Assembly: GCA_014803435.1 (NCBI GenBank)
Contig: JACYFD010000004.1
Location: 62,001 to 126,000 of the forward strand
DNA length: 64,000 nucleotides
DNA from: Cellulosimicrobium terreum
GTDB lineage: Bacteria > Actinomycetota > Actinomycetes > Actinomycetales > Cellulomonadaceae
Reading direction: 5' to 3'
The position numbers and the translations under genes are program-made. The notes under the pieces were generated by a model. That model was not told the origin of the DNA, searched no databases, and worked only from the letters and a program-made list of their open reading frames with translations. This document shows, one piece after another, positions 36,400 to 45,829 of this stretch. The stretch's first letter is position 1, and every line of letters begins with the position of its first letter.

Positions 36400-36434
36400 G
36401 CGGCCGACCACTTCGGAGGCACCGCTCTCCGGCG

Positions 36435-37979
<1,545 letters not shown>

Positions 37980-38000
37980 GCGGCGGTCGGACCGGACGAC

Positions 38001-38020
38001 GGGGCGGGTCGACCCGCCCC
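38001..38020. terminator. Bidirectional terminator between guaB and the amine oxidase gene
   Basis: A perfect 20-base palindrome of G/C (10-bp arms) lies 21 bases after guaB and 11 bases beyond the end of the convergent gene. Confidence 0.7.
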
Positions 38021-38031
38021 GCCGTCCGCCG

Positions 38032-39645
38032 TCAGGAGGACATGACGCGCGCGTGCAGCGCCTGCACCGCGTACCGCGCGGCCCAGAACGCACCGTGCTG
38101 CCAGGCGGAGATCTCCGACATCCAGTCGCCCGCGAAGTAGACGTTGCCGGCGCCCTGCTGCAGCTGCTTGAACCCCGCCGACTGCGTGTTCGGGTAGGCC
38201 CACGCCCCCTCGATGTAGGGCACCTTGTGCCAGGCGATCGAGAACGAGCTCTCCAGCTCCGTGCGGTACTTCTCGCCGTGGATCTTCACACCCTGCTCGA
38301 CGGCGCGCATCTCACGCTGGCGAGGGGTCATGTCGGCGTACGTGCGGGCGTTCGTGCCGGTGTTGTAGTAGCCGACCACCAGCCCCTTGCGCTCGCCGTA
38401 ACCGTACGAGGGGTACCAGATGTGGGCGAGGTCCATGTCGGTCTCGGTGATCCCGCCGAAGATCCGGTGGTCGTCCTCCCAGAAGCGGGACCGGTACTGC
38501 AGACCGATCTTGCCCGCGGGCGAGCCGGTCGAGAACTCCCCGAGCGCGGAGTCGATGCCGGCTCCCCAGTTGGTGCCCCACGTCCGCATCAGCCCGGCCG
38601 GGGCCGTCACGATCGCGAAGTCGGCGTCGATCTCCCGCGTCCGGCCGTTCTTCGCGGTGTACGTGACGGTGACGCCCCGGGTCGTGTTGCGCACCCCCGT
38701 GACCGGCGAGCTGAGGTGGACGTTCTGCTTGCCGATCGCCCGCACGAAGTAGTCGTACGTCGTGTCCATGCCGCCCTTGGGCTGGAACATGAGCATCGAC
38801 TGCTCCCAGTTGATCTCGAACGGGAAGTACTGCCCCATCCGCGAGGCGAGCACGTCGGAGACCGAGCCGGGACCGGGCAGCGGGGTCCCGTGCTCGTTCC
38901 ACGCCGACGGGTACTCGGAGTACCCGCGGTTGCTCCCGCCCTGGTACTTCCCGTCCGCCGTGAGGGAGCCCCAGGACCGCAGGAACGACCGCAGGTTCTC
39001 CTTGTCCGCGGCGGTGAGCTTCTGGTCCAGCGCGCCCTGGTCCGTGGCGAGGGCGAGCAGCTCGGACGTGTAGCCGAAGACGTCCGCCTTCGCGGTCCGG
39101 TACCGGGTCGGGTTGCCCGGCGTCGAGCCCGTGCGCTCGTTGTAGAGGTAGGCGTCGGCGTTGGCGTTCGTGAAGACCTCGTACGGGACGCCGAGCTCGC
39201 GCAGGTAGTCCATGGTGACCATCCACTGCGCGATGCGGCCCGCACCAGCGTTCATGTACACGCCGTCGGCGAACCGGGCGGTCTGCTTGACGCCGTTCAC
39301 GTCCGTCTCCGAGTCCCCGTCCCGGATCGTCAGCGTGCGACCACCGACGCGGTGGCGGGCCTCGAGCACCGTCACCTTGTAGCCGGCCTTCTGCAGCTCG
39401 TACGCCGACGCCAGCCCCGCCGGACCGGCCCCGACGACGACGACCTCCTTGCGGGAGCGTCCGGTCAGGGTGAAGTCGCTCTCCCGCGGCGGCGACCACG
39501 ACTCGTTCCTCGGCTGCCCGGCGGCTGTCGGGGCGAGCCCGACGGCACCCATCGTCGCGAACAGCACGCCGGCGCTGGAGCCGACGCCGACCGCCTGGAG
39601 AAAGTTGCGGCGCGAGACGCCGGACGTCATCTCGTCAGTGACCAT
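38032..39645 (-). CDS. Tat-exported flavin amine oxidase
   Basis: The 537-residue protein has a twin-arginine signal, SRRNFLQ at residues 11-17, followed by a hydrophobic stretch ending near AAG. The FAD-binding VVGAGPAGLAS is at 70-80 with Glu95 at the end of strand 2 and RVGGR at 99-103; the C-terminal GNVYFAGDWMSEISAWQHGAF motif is of the monoamine/L-amino-acid oxidase family. It should oxidise an amine or amino acid outside the membrane, releasing an imine and H2O2; substrate unknown. ATG 39645 follows GGGAGG. It is divergent from an exported Rid protein. Confidence 0.88.
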   Translation of the reverse strand: MVTDEMTSGVSRRNFLQAVGVGSSAGVLFATMGAVGLAPTAAGQPRNESWSPPRESDFTLTGRSRKEVVVVGAGPAGLASAYELQKAGYKVTVLEARHRVGGRTLTIRDGDSETDVNGVKQTARFADGVYMNAGAGRIAQWMVTMDYLRELGVPYEVFTNANADAYLYNERTGSTPGNPTRYRTAKADVFGYTSELLALATDQGALDQKLTAADKENLRSFLRSWGSLTADGKYQGGSNRGYSEYPSAWNEHGTPLPGPGSVSDVLASRMGQYFPFEINWEQSMLMFQPKGGMDTTYDYFVRAIGKQNVHLSSPVTGVRNTTRGVTVTYTAKNGRTREIDADFAIVTAPAGLMRTWGTNWGAGIDSALGEFSTGSPAGKIGLQYRSRFWEDDHRIFGGITETDMDLAHIWYPSYGYGERKGLVVGYYNTGTNARTYADMTPRQREMRAVEQGVKIHGEKYRTELESSFSIAWHKVPYIEGAWAYPNTQSAGFKQLQQGAGNVYFAGDWMSEISAWQHGAFWAARYAVQALHARVMSS

Positions 39646-40019
39646 GTGGCAGGACCTCCCGGTGAATGGTCTGACGGGAGGTCGCGCCCGGCCCTCGATG
39701 CCGGGTGCCGCCGTCAGCACCGCCCTTGACGGTAGGGACGCCGGGTCGCGAACACGGGTCCGGCGCGTTTCGGGTCGGTCAACGCGCGAGGGATCCCGTA
39801 AACGTCTCGTTTCGCCCGTCTCGTCCGGAGAGCGACGTCCGTACGCGCTGGCGCGGATCCGCACGCACGTGCTCGTCGAGCGGGTCGTCTGGTGGTCACA
39901 CGCTCGTCACGAGGGTGAAACGGCCGGTCGATACGGTCGCCGCTCCCGGACGGGCCGGCACCGGCGCGTCCGCCCGCGGGGCGCCGCCACGGTGCCCGTT
40001 CCCCAGCCTGGAGGCACGC
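39646..40019. promoter_or_regulatory. Divergent intergenic region between amine oxidase and Rid genes
   Basis: No gene is supported in these 374 bases. TACGGT near 39935 could be a -10 box for the Rid gene, but I cannot pair it with a good -35. Each gene has its own ribosome binding site (GGGAGG for the oxidase; GGAGGCAC for Rid), so both have leaders, unlike many neighbours. Shared control of the two genes is plausible. Confidence 0.4.
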
Positions 40020-40655
40020 ATGAAGAGCCGCAGCAAGGTCGCCGTCGCCGTCGCCGTCACCGCAGCCCTCGCCATCCCCGGGACGGCCTTCGCCCATGGC
40101 CGGTACTTCCAGCCCAAGCCCCACGAGGCCGTCTCCTTCATCACCGGTGACACCGCCTCGATCGCCGACGGCGTCGCGATCGGCAAGAACGTCTCCTGGT
40201 ACAAGTCCTCGGGCCTCGGCCCGTCGGCGCTCAACACCACCCCGGGGGCGTCCGCCGAGGAGCGCTACATCCCGACCGACGTCTTTCCCGGGGGCGAGCT
40301 GCCGGCCGGTGTGACGATCACCGAGGCGCAGGGCATCAACGCCCTCATGCGCATCGGCGACAACCTGAAGAAGGCGGGCCTGTCCTACGACGACGTGATC
40401 TCGATGCGGGTCTTCCTCCAGAACCCCGCCGGCGCGGAGAAGATGGACTTCGCCGGCTGGAACCGTGCGTACCGGCAGTTCTTCGCGAACACGCACCGGG
40501 GCACCGGCAAGACGCTCGACGTCCAGCTCGGCTCGGCGACGACGAAGCCCATGGTGCGCAACGAGGCGCGCCCGTCGCGCTTCGCGCTCGAGATCGAGAA
40601 CCTCCCGGTCGACGGGTGGCTCGTCGAGGTGGAGGTCGACGCGGTCTACCCGTGA
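40020..40655 (+). CDS. Sec-exported Rid-family (YjgF/UK114) protein
   Basis: Rid proteins hydrolyse reactive imines to carbonyls and ammonia. This 211-residue protein begins with a clear signal peptide (basic MKSRSK, hydrophobic core, TAFA cleavage site near residue 25). The mature part holds NALMRIGDNLKKAGLSYDDVISMRVFL and the C-terminal RPSRFALEIENLPVDGWLVEVEVDAV pattern; Arg187 aligns with the catalytic Arg105 of E. coli RidA. It is longer than usual (~130) and, oddly, exported. It is divergent from the exported amine oxidase that would produce imines. Confidence 0.86.
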   Translation: MKSRSKVAVAVAVTAALAIPGTAFAHGRYFQPKPHEAVSFITGDTASIADGVAIGKNVSWYKSSGLGPSALNTTPGASAEERYIPTDVFPGGELPAGVTITEAQGINALMRIGDNLKKAGLSYDDVISMRVFLQNPAGAEKMDFAGWNRAYRQFFANTHRGTGKTLDVQLGSATTKPMVRNEARPSRFALEIENLPVDGWLVEVEVDAVYP

Positions 40656-40691
40656 CGACCTGCTGACCGGGCACCAGCGAGCCTGCACGAA

Positions 40692-40742
40692 CCGGCACGA
40701 GCCGCGACGAGCCGCCTACCGGCTCGTCCCGGCTCGTGCCGG
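40692..40742. terminator. Long bidirectional hairpin terminator
   Basis: A 23-bp stem with one mismatch pairs 40692-40714 with 40720-40742 around a five-base loop, between the converging Rid and MurA-like genes. Confidence 0.9.
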
Positions 40743-40754
40743 ACCTCTCGCGGG

Positions 40755-42290
40755 TCAGTCGCGGAAGGTCTCGATGTTCGCGCCGAGCTCGCGCAGGCGC
40801 TCGGTGAGCTGCTCGTACCCGCGCGCGATGATGTCGACGTTGCGGAGCACGGACGTGCCCTTGGCCGCGAGCATCGCGAGCAGGATGACGACGGCGGGGC
40901 GCAGCGCCGGGGGGCAGCTCACCTCGGCACCGGACCAGTGGGTCGGGCCCGAGACCTGCAGCCGGTGGGCGTCCAGGAGGCGCACGTCCGCACCGAGGCG
41001 CGTGAGGTCCGTGAGGTGGATCGCCCGGCCCTCGTACACCCAGTCGTGGATGAGCGTGGACCCCTCGGCGCACGCCGCGATGACCGCGAAGAACGGCAGG
41101 TTGTCGATGTTGAGCCCGGGGAACGGCATCGGGTGGATCTTGTCCGTCGGCGCGTGCAGCTCGCTCGGGTGGACGGTGACGTCCACCAGCCGGGTGCGAC
41201 CGTTGCGGGCGTCGTACTCGTCGGTGAGGGTGAAGCGCAGCCCCATCTCGGCGAGCGTCGCGAGCTCGATCTCCATGAACTCGACGGGGACGCGTGCGAC
41301 CGTGATCTCCGAGCTGGTCACGATCCCGGCGGTGAGCAGGCTCATCGCCTCGACCGGGTCCTCGGACACCGCGTACTCGACGTCGACGTCGATGTCGGTG
41401 CGCCCGTGCACGCGCAGGGTCGTCGTGCCGATGCCCTCGATCCGCACGCCCAGGAGCTCGAGGTAGAAGCACAGGTCCTGGACCATGTAGTTGGGGCTGG
41501 CGTTGCGGATGGTCGTGACACCGTCACGACGCGCCGCCGCCATCAGGGCGTTCTCCGTGACGGTGTCGCCGCGCTCGGTGAGCACGATCCGCAGGTCCTC
41601 GCCCGTCGCCGGTGCGACGGTGGCCTGGTACTCGCCGGCGCTCGCGGTGACCGCGAGCCCGAACGGCCGCAGCGCGATCATGTGGGGCTCGACCGTGCGC
41701 GTGCCGAGGTCGCAGCCGCCGGCGTAGGGCAGCTCGAAGGTGTCGCGCAGGCCGAGGAGCGGGCCGAGGAACATGATGATCGAACGGGTGCGACGCGCGG
41801 CGTCCACGTCGATCGACGCCAGGTCGAGCGTGTCCGGTACGACGATCTCGAGGTCCCGACCACCGGTGGTCCAGGTGGCGCGCACCCCGATCGACCGCAG
41901 GACGTCGACGATGCGGTCCACCTCGACGATGCGCGCGACACCGCGCAGCGTGGTGCGCCCGCGGTTGAGCAGCGAGGCGCACAGCAGCGCCACGGCTCCG
42001 TTCTTCGAGGAGTTGACCTCGATGCGCCCCGTGAGCTGCTGCCCGCCGTGCACACGCAGGTGCGCGTGCTTGGGGCCGCCCAGGCTGATGATCTCGGAGT
42101 CCAGGGCGACGCTGATGCGGTTGAGCATCTCGAGGCTGAGGTTCTGCGCGCCCTGCTCGATGCGGTGCACCGCGCTCTGGCTCGTGCCGAGCCGTTCGGC
42201 GAGCTGCGTCTGGGTGAGTCCGCGGTTCTGCCGAGCGCCCCTGATCAGGGCCCCGACCTGCGTGAGTGGTGCGTCGTCCAGTGCCGTCAT
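40755..42290 (-). CDS. murA: HTH-domain fused to UDP-GlcNAc 1-carboxyvinyltransferase (MurA-like)
   Basis: MurA adds enolpyruvate to UDP-GlcNAc, the first committed peptidoglycan step. This 511-residue protein has an extra N-terminal XRE-type helix-turn-helix (residues ~10-66; GLTQTQLAERLGTSQSAVHRIEQG), then the enolpyruvyl-transferase fold from ~75. Active-site Lys96 (SSKNGAVAL) and Cys193 in AGGCDLGTRTVEPH, matching E. coli Lys22 and Cys115, are kept, so catalysis is plausible. ATG 42290 has TATCGT seven bases upstream. The domain fusion suggests DNA binding or autoregulation. It could be a paralogue rather than the main MurA. Confidence 0.85.
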   Translation of the reverse strand: MTALDDAPLTQVGALIRGARQNRGLTQTQLAERLGTSQSAVHRIEQGAQNLSLEMLNRISVALDSEIISLGGPKHAHLRVHGGQQLTGRIEVNSSKNGAVALLCASLLNRGRTTLRGVARIVEVDRIVDVLRSIGVRATWTTGGRDLEIVVPDTLDLASIDVDAARRTRSIIMFLGPLLGLRDTFELPYAGGCDLGTRTVEPHMIALRPFGLAVTASAGEYQATVAPATGEDLRIVLTERGDTVTENALMAAARRDGVTTIRNASPNYMVQDLCFYLELLGVRIEGIGTTTLRVHGRTDIDVDVEYAVSEDPVEAMSLLTAGIVTSSEITVARVPVEFMEIELATLAEMGLRFTLTDEYDARNGRTRLVDVTVHPSELHAPTDKIHPMPFPGLNIDNLPFFAVIAACAEGSTLIHDWVYEGRAIHLTDLTRLGADVRLLDAHRLQVSGPTHWSGAEVSCPPALRPAVVILLAMLAAKGTSVLRNVDIIARGYEQLTERLRELGANIETFRD

Positions 42291-42297
42291 GCTGGCG

Positions 42298-42323
42298 ACG
42301 ATAACTCATGGATGAGATATGAG
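42298..42323 (-). promoter_or_regulatory. Leaderless promoter and palindromic operator of the HTH-murA gene
   Basis: On the minus strand, TATCGT (complement of 42298-42303) lies seven bases before ATG 42290. Just upstream of it is the perfect palindrome CTCATGGATGAG (42305-42316), with a further ATGAG half-site at 42319-42323. A repressor bound here would block polymerase; the gene's own HTH domain is the obvious candidate. Confidence 0.55.
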
Positions 42324-42393
42324 ATCGATGGTTGTCCGTATGTCGGTCGCGAATACGGGACCGTCACCACATCTTCACCCGCAGAGTGAGATA

Positions 42394-43089
42394 TCAGCTC
42401 GGCCAGTGACCGTCCGCACCAGCGCCGACGTACGCCGTCTCGCGGCCCTGGGCCTCGAGGCCGTCGACCCAGCGCCGGTGCGCGCCCACCTGGGCGTCGT
42501 GCAGGTCGTCGAGCGAGAGCGCGCCGATCGCGGGGAAGGTGCGGACGAGCGCGTCCAGCACGTCGAACGTCGCGAGCACGTCGGCGTCGGCGGTGTGCAG
42601 CCGCCCGACGTCGAGCACGCCGTAGCGCGCGCACAGGTCGCCGAGCCGGCGCTTGCCCTCGCGGTCGGCGTCCCACGCGCGGTCGATGACGAGCGGGTCG
42701 ATCACGGGCCGCACCGGACGGCCGAGCCGCTCCGCGAGCGTGGCGAGGCCGTGCCGCGCGAGCTCGACGTCGAGCAGGGACAGGTCGAACGCGGCGTTGT
42801 ACGCGACGACGGGTGTCCCACGACGCTGCTGGTCGACGACCAGCGTCGCGACCTCGTCGAGCGCGGCCGCCGGGTGCTCACCGTGCGCCACGGCGTGCTC
42901 CGTGGTGATCCCGTGGATGGCGGTCGCCTCCGCCGGGACGGGGATGCCGGGGTCGAGGAGCCAGGTGCGCACGTGCGTCGTGCCCGGCTCGCGGAGCACG
43001 ACCGCGACGGTGACGATCCGGTCCTCGGTGACGTCCACCCCCGTGGTCTCGGTGTCCAGGCCCAGCAGCGGACCGGTCGTCCAGCTCAT
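42394..43089 (-). CDS. DEDDh 3'-5' exonuclease (DnaQ-like)
   Basis: The 231-residue protein shows Exo I as LLGLDTETTG (Asp, Glu), IHGITTEHA, Exo II in VVAYNAAFDLSLLD and Exo III as LHTADADVLATFDVL with the catalytic His and Asp. It is a stand-alone proofreading-type exonuclease, like the epsilon subunit or exonuclease X; partner and substrate are unknown. ATG 43089 is preferred to the longer frame because GAGAGGAG lies just upstream. It may be followed on the same strand by the HTH-murA gene. Confidence 0.88.
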   Translation of the reverse strand: MSWTTGPLLGLDTETTGVDVTEDRIVTVAVVLREPGTTHVRTWLLDPGIPVPAEATAIHGITTEHAVAHGEHPAAALDEVATLVVDQQRRGTPVVAYNAAFDLSLLDVELARHGLATLAERLGRPVRPVIDPLVIDRAWDADREGKRRLGDLCARYGVLDVGRLHTADADVLATFDVLDALVRTFPAIGALSLDDLHDAQVGAHRRWVDGLEAQGRETAYVGAGADGHWPS

Positions 43090-43172
43090 CGTGCTCCTCT
43101 CGGTGCCTCGTGCCCCGACCCTCCCAGCGGCCACCCACACGGGCTGCTCCCCGCTCGTCGCGCGCCCGCCGG

Positions 43173-43178
43173 TAGGCT
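43173..43178 (+). promoter_or_regulatory. Leaderless -10 box (TAGGCT) of guaB3
   Basis: TAGGCT ends six bases before GTG 43185. Confidence 0.6.
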
Positions 43179-43184
43179 GGCCCG

Positions 43185-44309
43185 GTGAGCAACGAGATCG
43201 AGATCGGACGTGGCAAGCGCGGTCGCCGTGCGTACTCCTTCGACGACGTCGCCGTCGTGCCCTCGCGGCGTACGCGGGACCCGGAGGAGGTCTCCGTCGG
43301 CTGGCAGATCGACGCCTACCACGTCGACCTCCCGATCCTCGCGGCGCCCATGGACTCGGTGATGAGCCCGGCGACCGCGGTGGCGCTCGGCAACCTCGGC
43401 GGCCTCGGCGTCCTCGACCTCGAAGGGCTGTGGACGCGGTACGAGGACCCGGAGCCGCTCCTCGCCGAGATCGCCGCGCTCGAGCCGGCCGCGGCGACGA
43501 GCCGCATGCAGGAGATCTACGCCGAGCCCATCAAGCCGGACCTCATCACGCAGCGCCTCAAGGAGATCCGCGCGGCGGGCGTGGTCGTCGCGGGCGCTCT
43601 CTCGCCGCAGCGCACGCAGGAGCACTACCAGACGGTCGTCGACGCCGGCGTGGACCTGTTCGTCATCCGGGGCACCACGGTGTCGGCCGAGCACGTGTCC
43701 GGCAACGCCGAGCCCCTGAACCTCAAGCGGTTCATCTACGAGCTCGACGTCCCGGTCATCGTGGGCGGTGCGTCGACGTACACCGCAGCGCTCCACCTCA
43801 TGCGCACGGGCGCGGCCGGCGTGCTCGTCGGCTTCGGCGGGGGAGCGGCCCACACCACGCGCGTGTCGCTCGGCATCCACGCGCCCATGGCGAGCGCGGT
43901 GGCCGACGTCGCGGCCGCGCGCCGCGACTACCTCGACGAGTCGGGCGGGCGGTACGTCCACGTCATCGCGGACGGCGGCGTGGGCCGGTCGGGCGACCTG
44001 GTGAAGGCGGTGGCCTGCGGTGCGGACGCCGTGATGATCGGCGCGGCGCTCGCGCGCGCCGAGGAGGCGCCGGGCAAGGGGTGGCACTGGGGCCCGGAGG
44101 CGCACCACCCGCAGCTCCCGCGCGGCGAGCGCGTACGCGTCGGCACGGCGGGGACGCTCGAGGAGGTCCTCTTCGGCCCCGGTCGTCAGGCCGACGGGAC
44201 GCTCAACATCGTGGGCGCGCTCAAGCGCGCGATGGCGACGACCGGGTACTCCGACCTCAAGGAGTTCCAGCGCGTCGAGGTCGTCGTCTCGCCGTACCAG
44301 CCCCACTGA
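43185..44309 (+). CDS. guaB3: GuaB3-family IMP dehydrogenase-related protein
   Basis: The 374-residue protein is a TIM barrel of the IMPDH/GMPR superfamily without CBS domains: RAYSFDDVAVVPSRRTRDPEEV, PILAAPMDSVMS, and VIADGGVGRSGDLVKAVACGADAVMIG. The loop where GuaB has [10 protein letters not shown] reads GFGGGAAHTTR, so the catalytic Cys is missing. GuaB3 proteins commonly accompany GuaB in actinobacteria, and their function is not settled. It is preceded by a leaderless -10 and followed by a GNAT gene 15 bases on. Confidence 0.9.
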   Translation: MSNEIEIGRGKRGRRAYSFDDVAVVPSRRTRDPEEVSVGWQIDAYHVDLPILAAPMDSVMSPATAVALGNLGGLGVLDLEGLWTRYEDPEPLLAEIAALEPAAATSRMQEIYAEPIKPDLITQRLKEIRAAGVVVAGALSPQRTQEHYQTVVDAGVDLFVIRGTTVSAEHVSGNAEPLNLKRFIYELDVPVIVGGASTYTAALHLMRTGAAGVLVGFGGGAAHTTRVSLGIHAPMASAVADVAAARRDYLDESGGRYVHVIADGGVGRSGDLVKAVACGADAVMIGAALARAEEAPGKGWHWGPEAHHPQLPRGERVRVGTAGTLEEVLFGPGRQADGTLNIVGALKRAMATTGYSDLKEFQRVEVVVSPYQPH

Positions 44310-44324
44310 TCCCGAGCGGGACAC

Positions 44325-44795
44325 GTGAGCGAGCAGGTGGACACCGGCACGCCCCGGGTCGAGATCGGCGACATCACCGACGGTGACGTGCCCGCCGTGG
44401 TCGACCTGTGGCGTGCGTGCGAGCTGACGCGGCCGTGGAACGACCCGTGGCGCGACCTCGAGGACGCGCGCCTCGGGGCGACGTCCACCGTGCTCGTCGC
44501 GCGGCGGGCGCCCGACGCCGGTACCGGTCGGGACGGAGTCGTCGCGACGGCGATGGTCGGCGTCGACGGGCACCGCGGCTGGGTCTACTACCTGGCGGTG
44601 GACCCGACGCTGCAGGGCACGGGCCTCGGCCGCGAGATGGTCGTGGCGGCGGAGGCCTGGCTCGTCGCTCAGGGTGCGCGTGCCGTGCGGCTCATGGTCC
44701 GCTCGACGAACACCGCGGTGCGAGGGTTCTACGAGCGCCTCGGGTACACCGACCAGGAGTGCGTGGTCCTCGGGCGACGCCTCGGCGAGGACTGA
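44325..44795 (+). CDS. GNAT acetyltransferase (YpeA-like)
   Basis: This 156-residue protein has the N-acetyltransferase fold, with WVYYLAVDPTLQGTGLGREMVVAAEAWL forming the acetyl-CoA site and AVRLMVRSTNTAVRGFYERLGY the C-terminal part, a pattern like YpeA. Substrate unknown. GTG 44325 is 15 bases after guaB3. A second GNAT gene follows within nine bases, suggesting an operon of guaB3 with two acetyltransferases, though that is inference. Confidence 0.85.
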   Translation: MSEQVDTGTPRVEIGDITDGDVPAVVDLWRACELTRPWNDPWRDLEDARLGATSTVLVARRAPDAGTGRDGVVATAMVGVDGHRGWVYYLAVDPTLQGTGLGREMVVAAEAWLVAQGARAVRLMVRSTNTAVRGFYERLGYTDQECVVLGRRLGED

Positions 44796-44803
44796 TCGTC
44801 GCG

Positions 44804-45829
44804 ATGCCCGGTCTCGGTTCCGGCCCCGGGTCCGACGCGGACGCGGTGCAGCGGGCGCACGTCGCGCGCCTCGGGGCGCTCGACGCCGCGCTGGCCCCGC
44901 AGCGCGCGCTCGACCCTGCCGCGGGCTCGTGGCACGCCGTGGGCCGGCCAGACGGATCGTCCGGGGTCGGGGTCTCGACCGTGACCGAGGTCGCGGCGGA
45001 CGCTCCCGTCGCGACGTTCCGGGCCCTGCGAGAGCACCGCCTGCGCGGTCGGGTCGCCGGTCCGGACGTGCGGGGGGCTCTGGGGGACCTGCTCGACGGC
45101 TGGGGGAGCGCGGTCGCGGGCACGCACGCCGAGCCCTCCACCGACGACGTGCTCGCCGTCACCTGGCCCAGCCGTGACGTCGAGGCGGTGTCGGCGCTCC
45201 TCGACCGCGGGTTCGCACCGACGAGCGTGCTCGCGGTGCGCCAGCTGTCGACACGTGCGGACGGGCCGCGCGCCCCCGGCCCGACGGGCGTCCGCGTGCG
45301 CGACGCCGTGCCCGCGGACGCGGACGCCGTCGTGGCCCTCCAGCTCGCTGAGCTGGGCTACGACGCGCTCGTGGGCTCGGCGCGGCTGCGCGCCGCGACG
45401 CCGTCCGTCCTGGCCGCGGCGGTGCCGGGCGTCATCGCGCGACCGGCGACGACGCTCCTGGTCGCCGAGGTCGACGGCGAGCCGGTGGGCGTCGTCGGCG
45501 TCGACGACCCGAGCATCGCCTCCGAGGCGTCGGCCGCGCTGGTCCACGACCGGGTCGCGTACGTCGTGGTCCTGCACGTCGACGCCGCGGCGCGGGGTCG
45601 TGGCGTGGGGCGCCTGCTGGTCGACGCGGCGCTCGAGCGCGTCGGCCGGTCGCTCGACGTCGGGGCCGGCGGCTCCGCGGCGGTCGCGCTCCACCACAGC
45701 GCCCTCAACCCTCTGTCCGCCCCGTTCTGGGCGCGATCCGGGTTCCGGCCGGTCCTCACGTCGTGGGAGCGCCCGACCGCGCCGGCGTGGGCGCCGGTGT
45801 CGGCGCGGACCCGTAGCCTGGTGCCATGA
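44804..45829 (+). CDS. Two-domain GNAT acetyltransferase
   Basis: The 341-residue protein looks like a tandem GNAT. The N-terminal ~155 residues lack a clear acetyl-CoA motif (a degenerate domain, with ALLDRGFAPTSVLAVRQL at its end), and the C-terminal domain from VRVRDAVPADADAVVALQLAELGY has VLHVDAAARGRGVGRLLVDAAL and HHSALNPLSAPFWARSGFRPV. ATG 44804 is the best start. The gene overlaps the aldehyde dehydrogenase ATG by four bases. Substrate unknown. Confidence 0.8.
   Translation: MPGLGSGPGSDADAVQRAHVARLGALDAALAPQRALDPAAGSWHAVGRPDGSSGVGVSTVTEVAADAPVATFRALREHRLRGRVAGPDVRGALGDLLDGWGSAVAGTHAEPSTDDVLAVTWPSRDVEAVSALLDRGFAPTSVLAVRQLSTRADGPRAPGPTGVRVRDAVPADADAVVALQLAELGYDALVGSARLRAATPSVLAAAVPGVIARPATTLLVAEVDGEPVGVVGVDDPSIASEASAALVHDRVAYVVVLHVDAAARGRGVGRLLVDAALERVGRSLDVGAGGSAAVALHHSALNPLSAPFWARSGFRPVLTSWERPTAPAWAPVSARTRSLVP
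45814..45819 (+). promoter_or_regulatory. Leaderless -10 box (TAGCCT) of the aldehyde dehydrogenase gene
   Basis: TAGCCT ends six bases before ATG 45826, inside the 3' end of the upstream GNAT gene. Confidence 0.5.
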
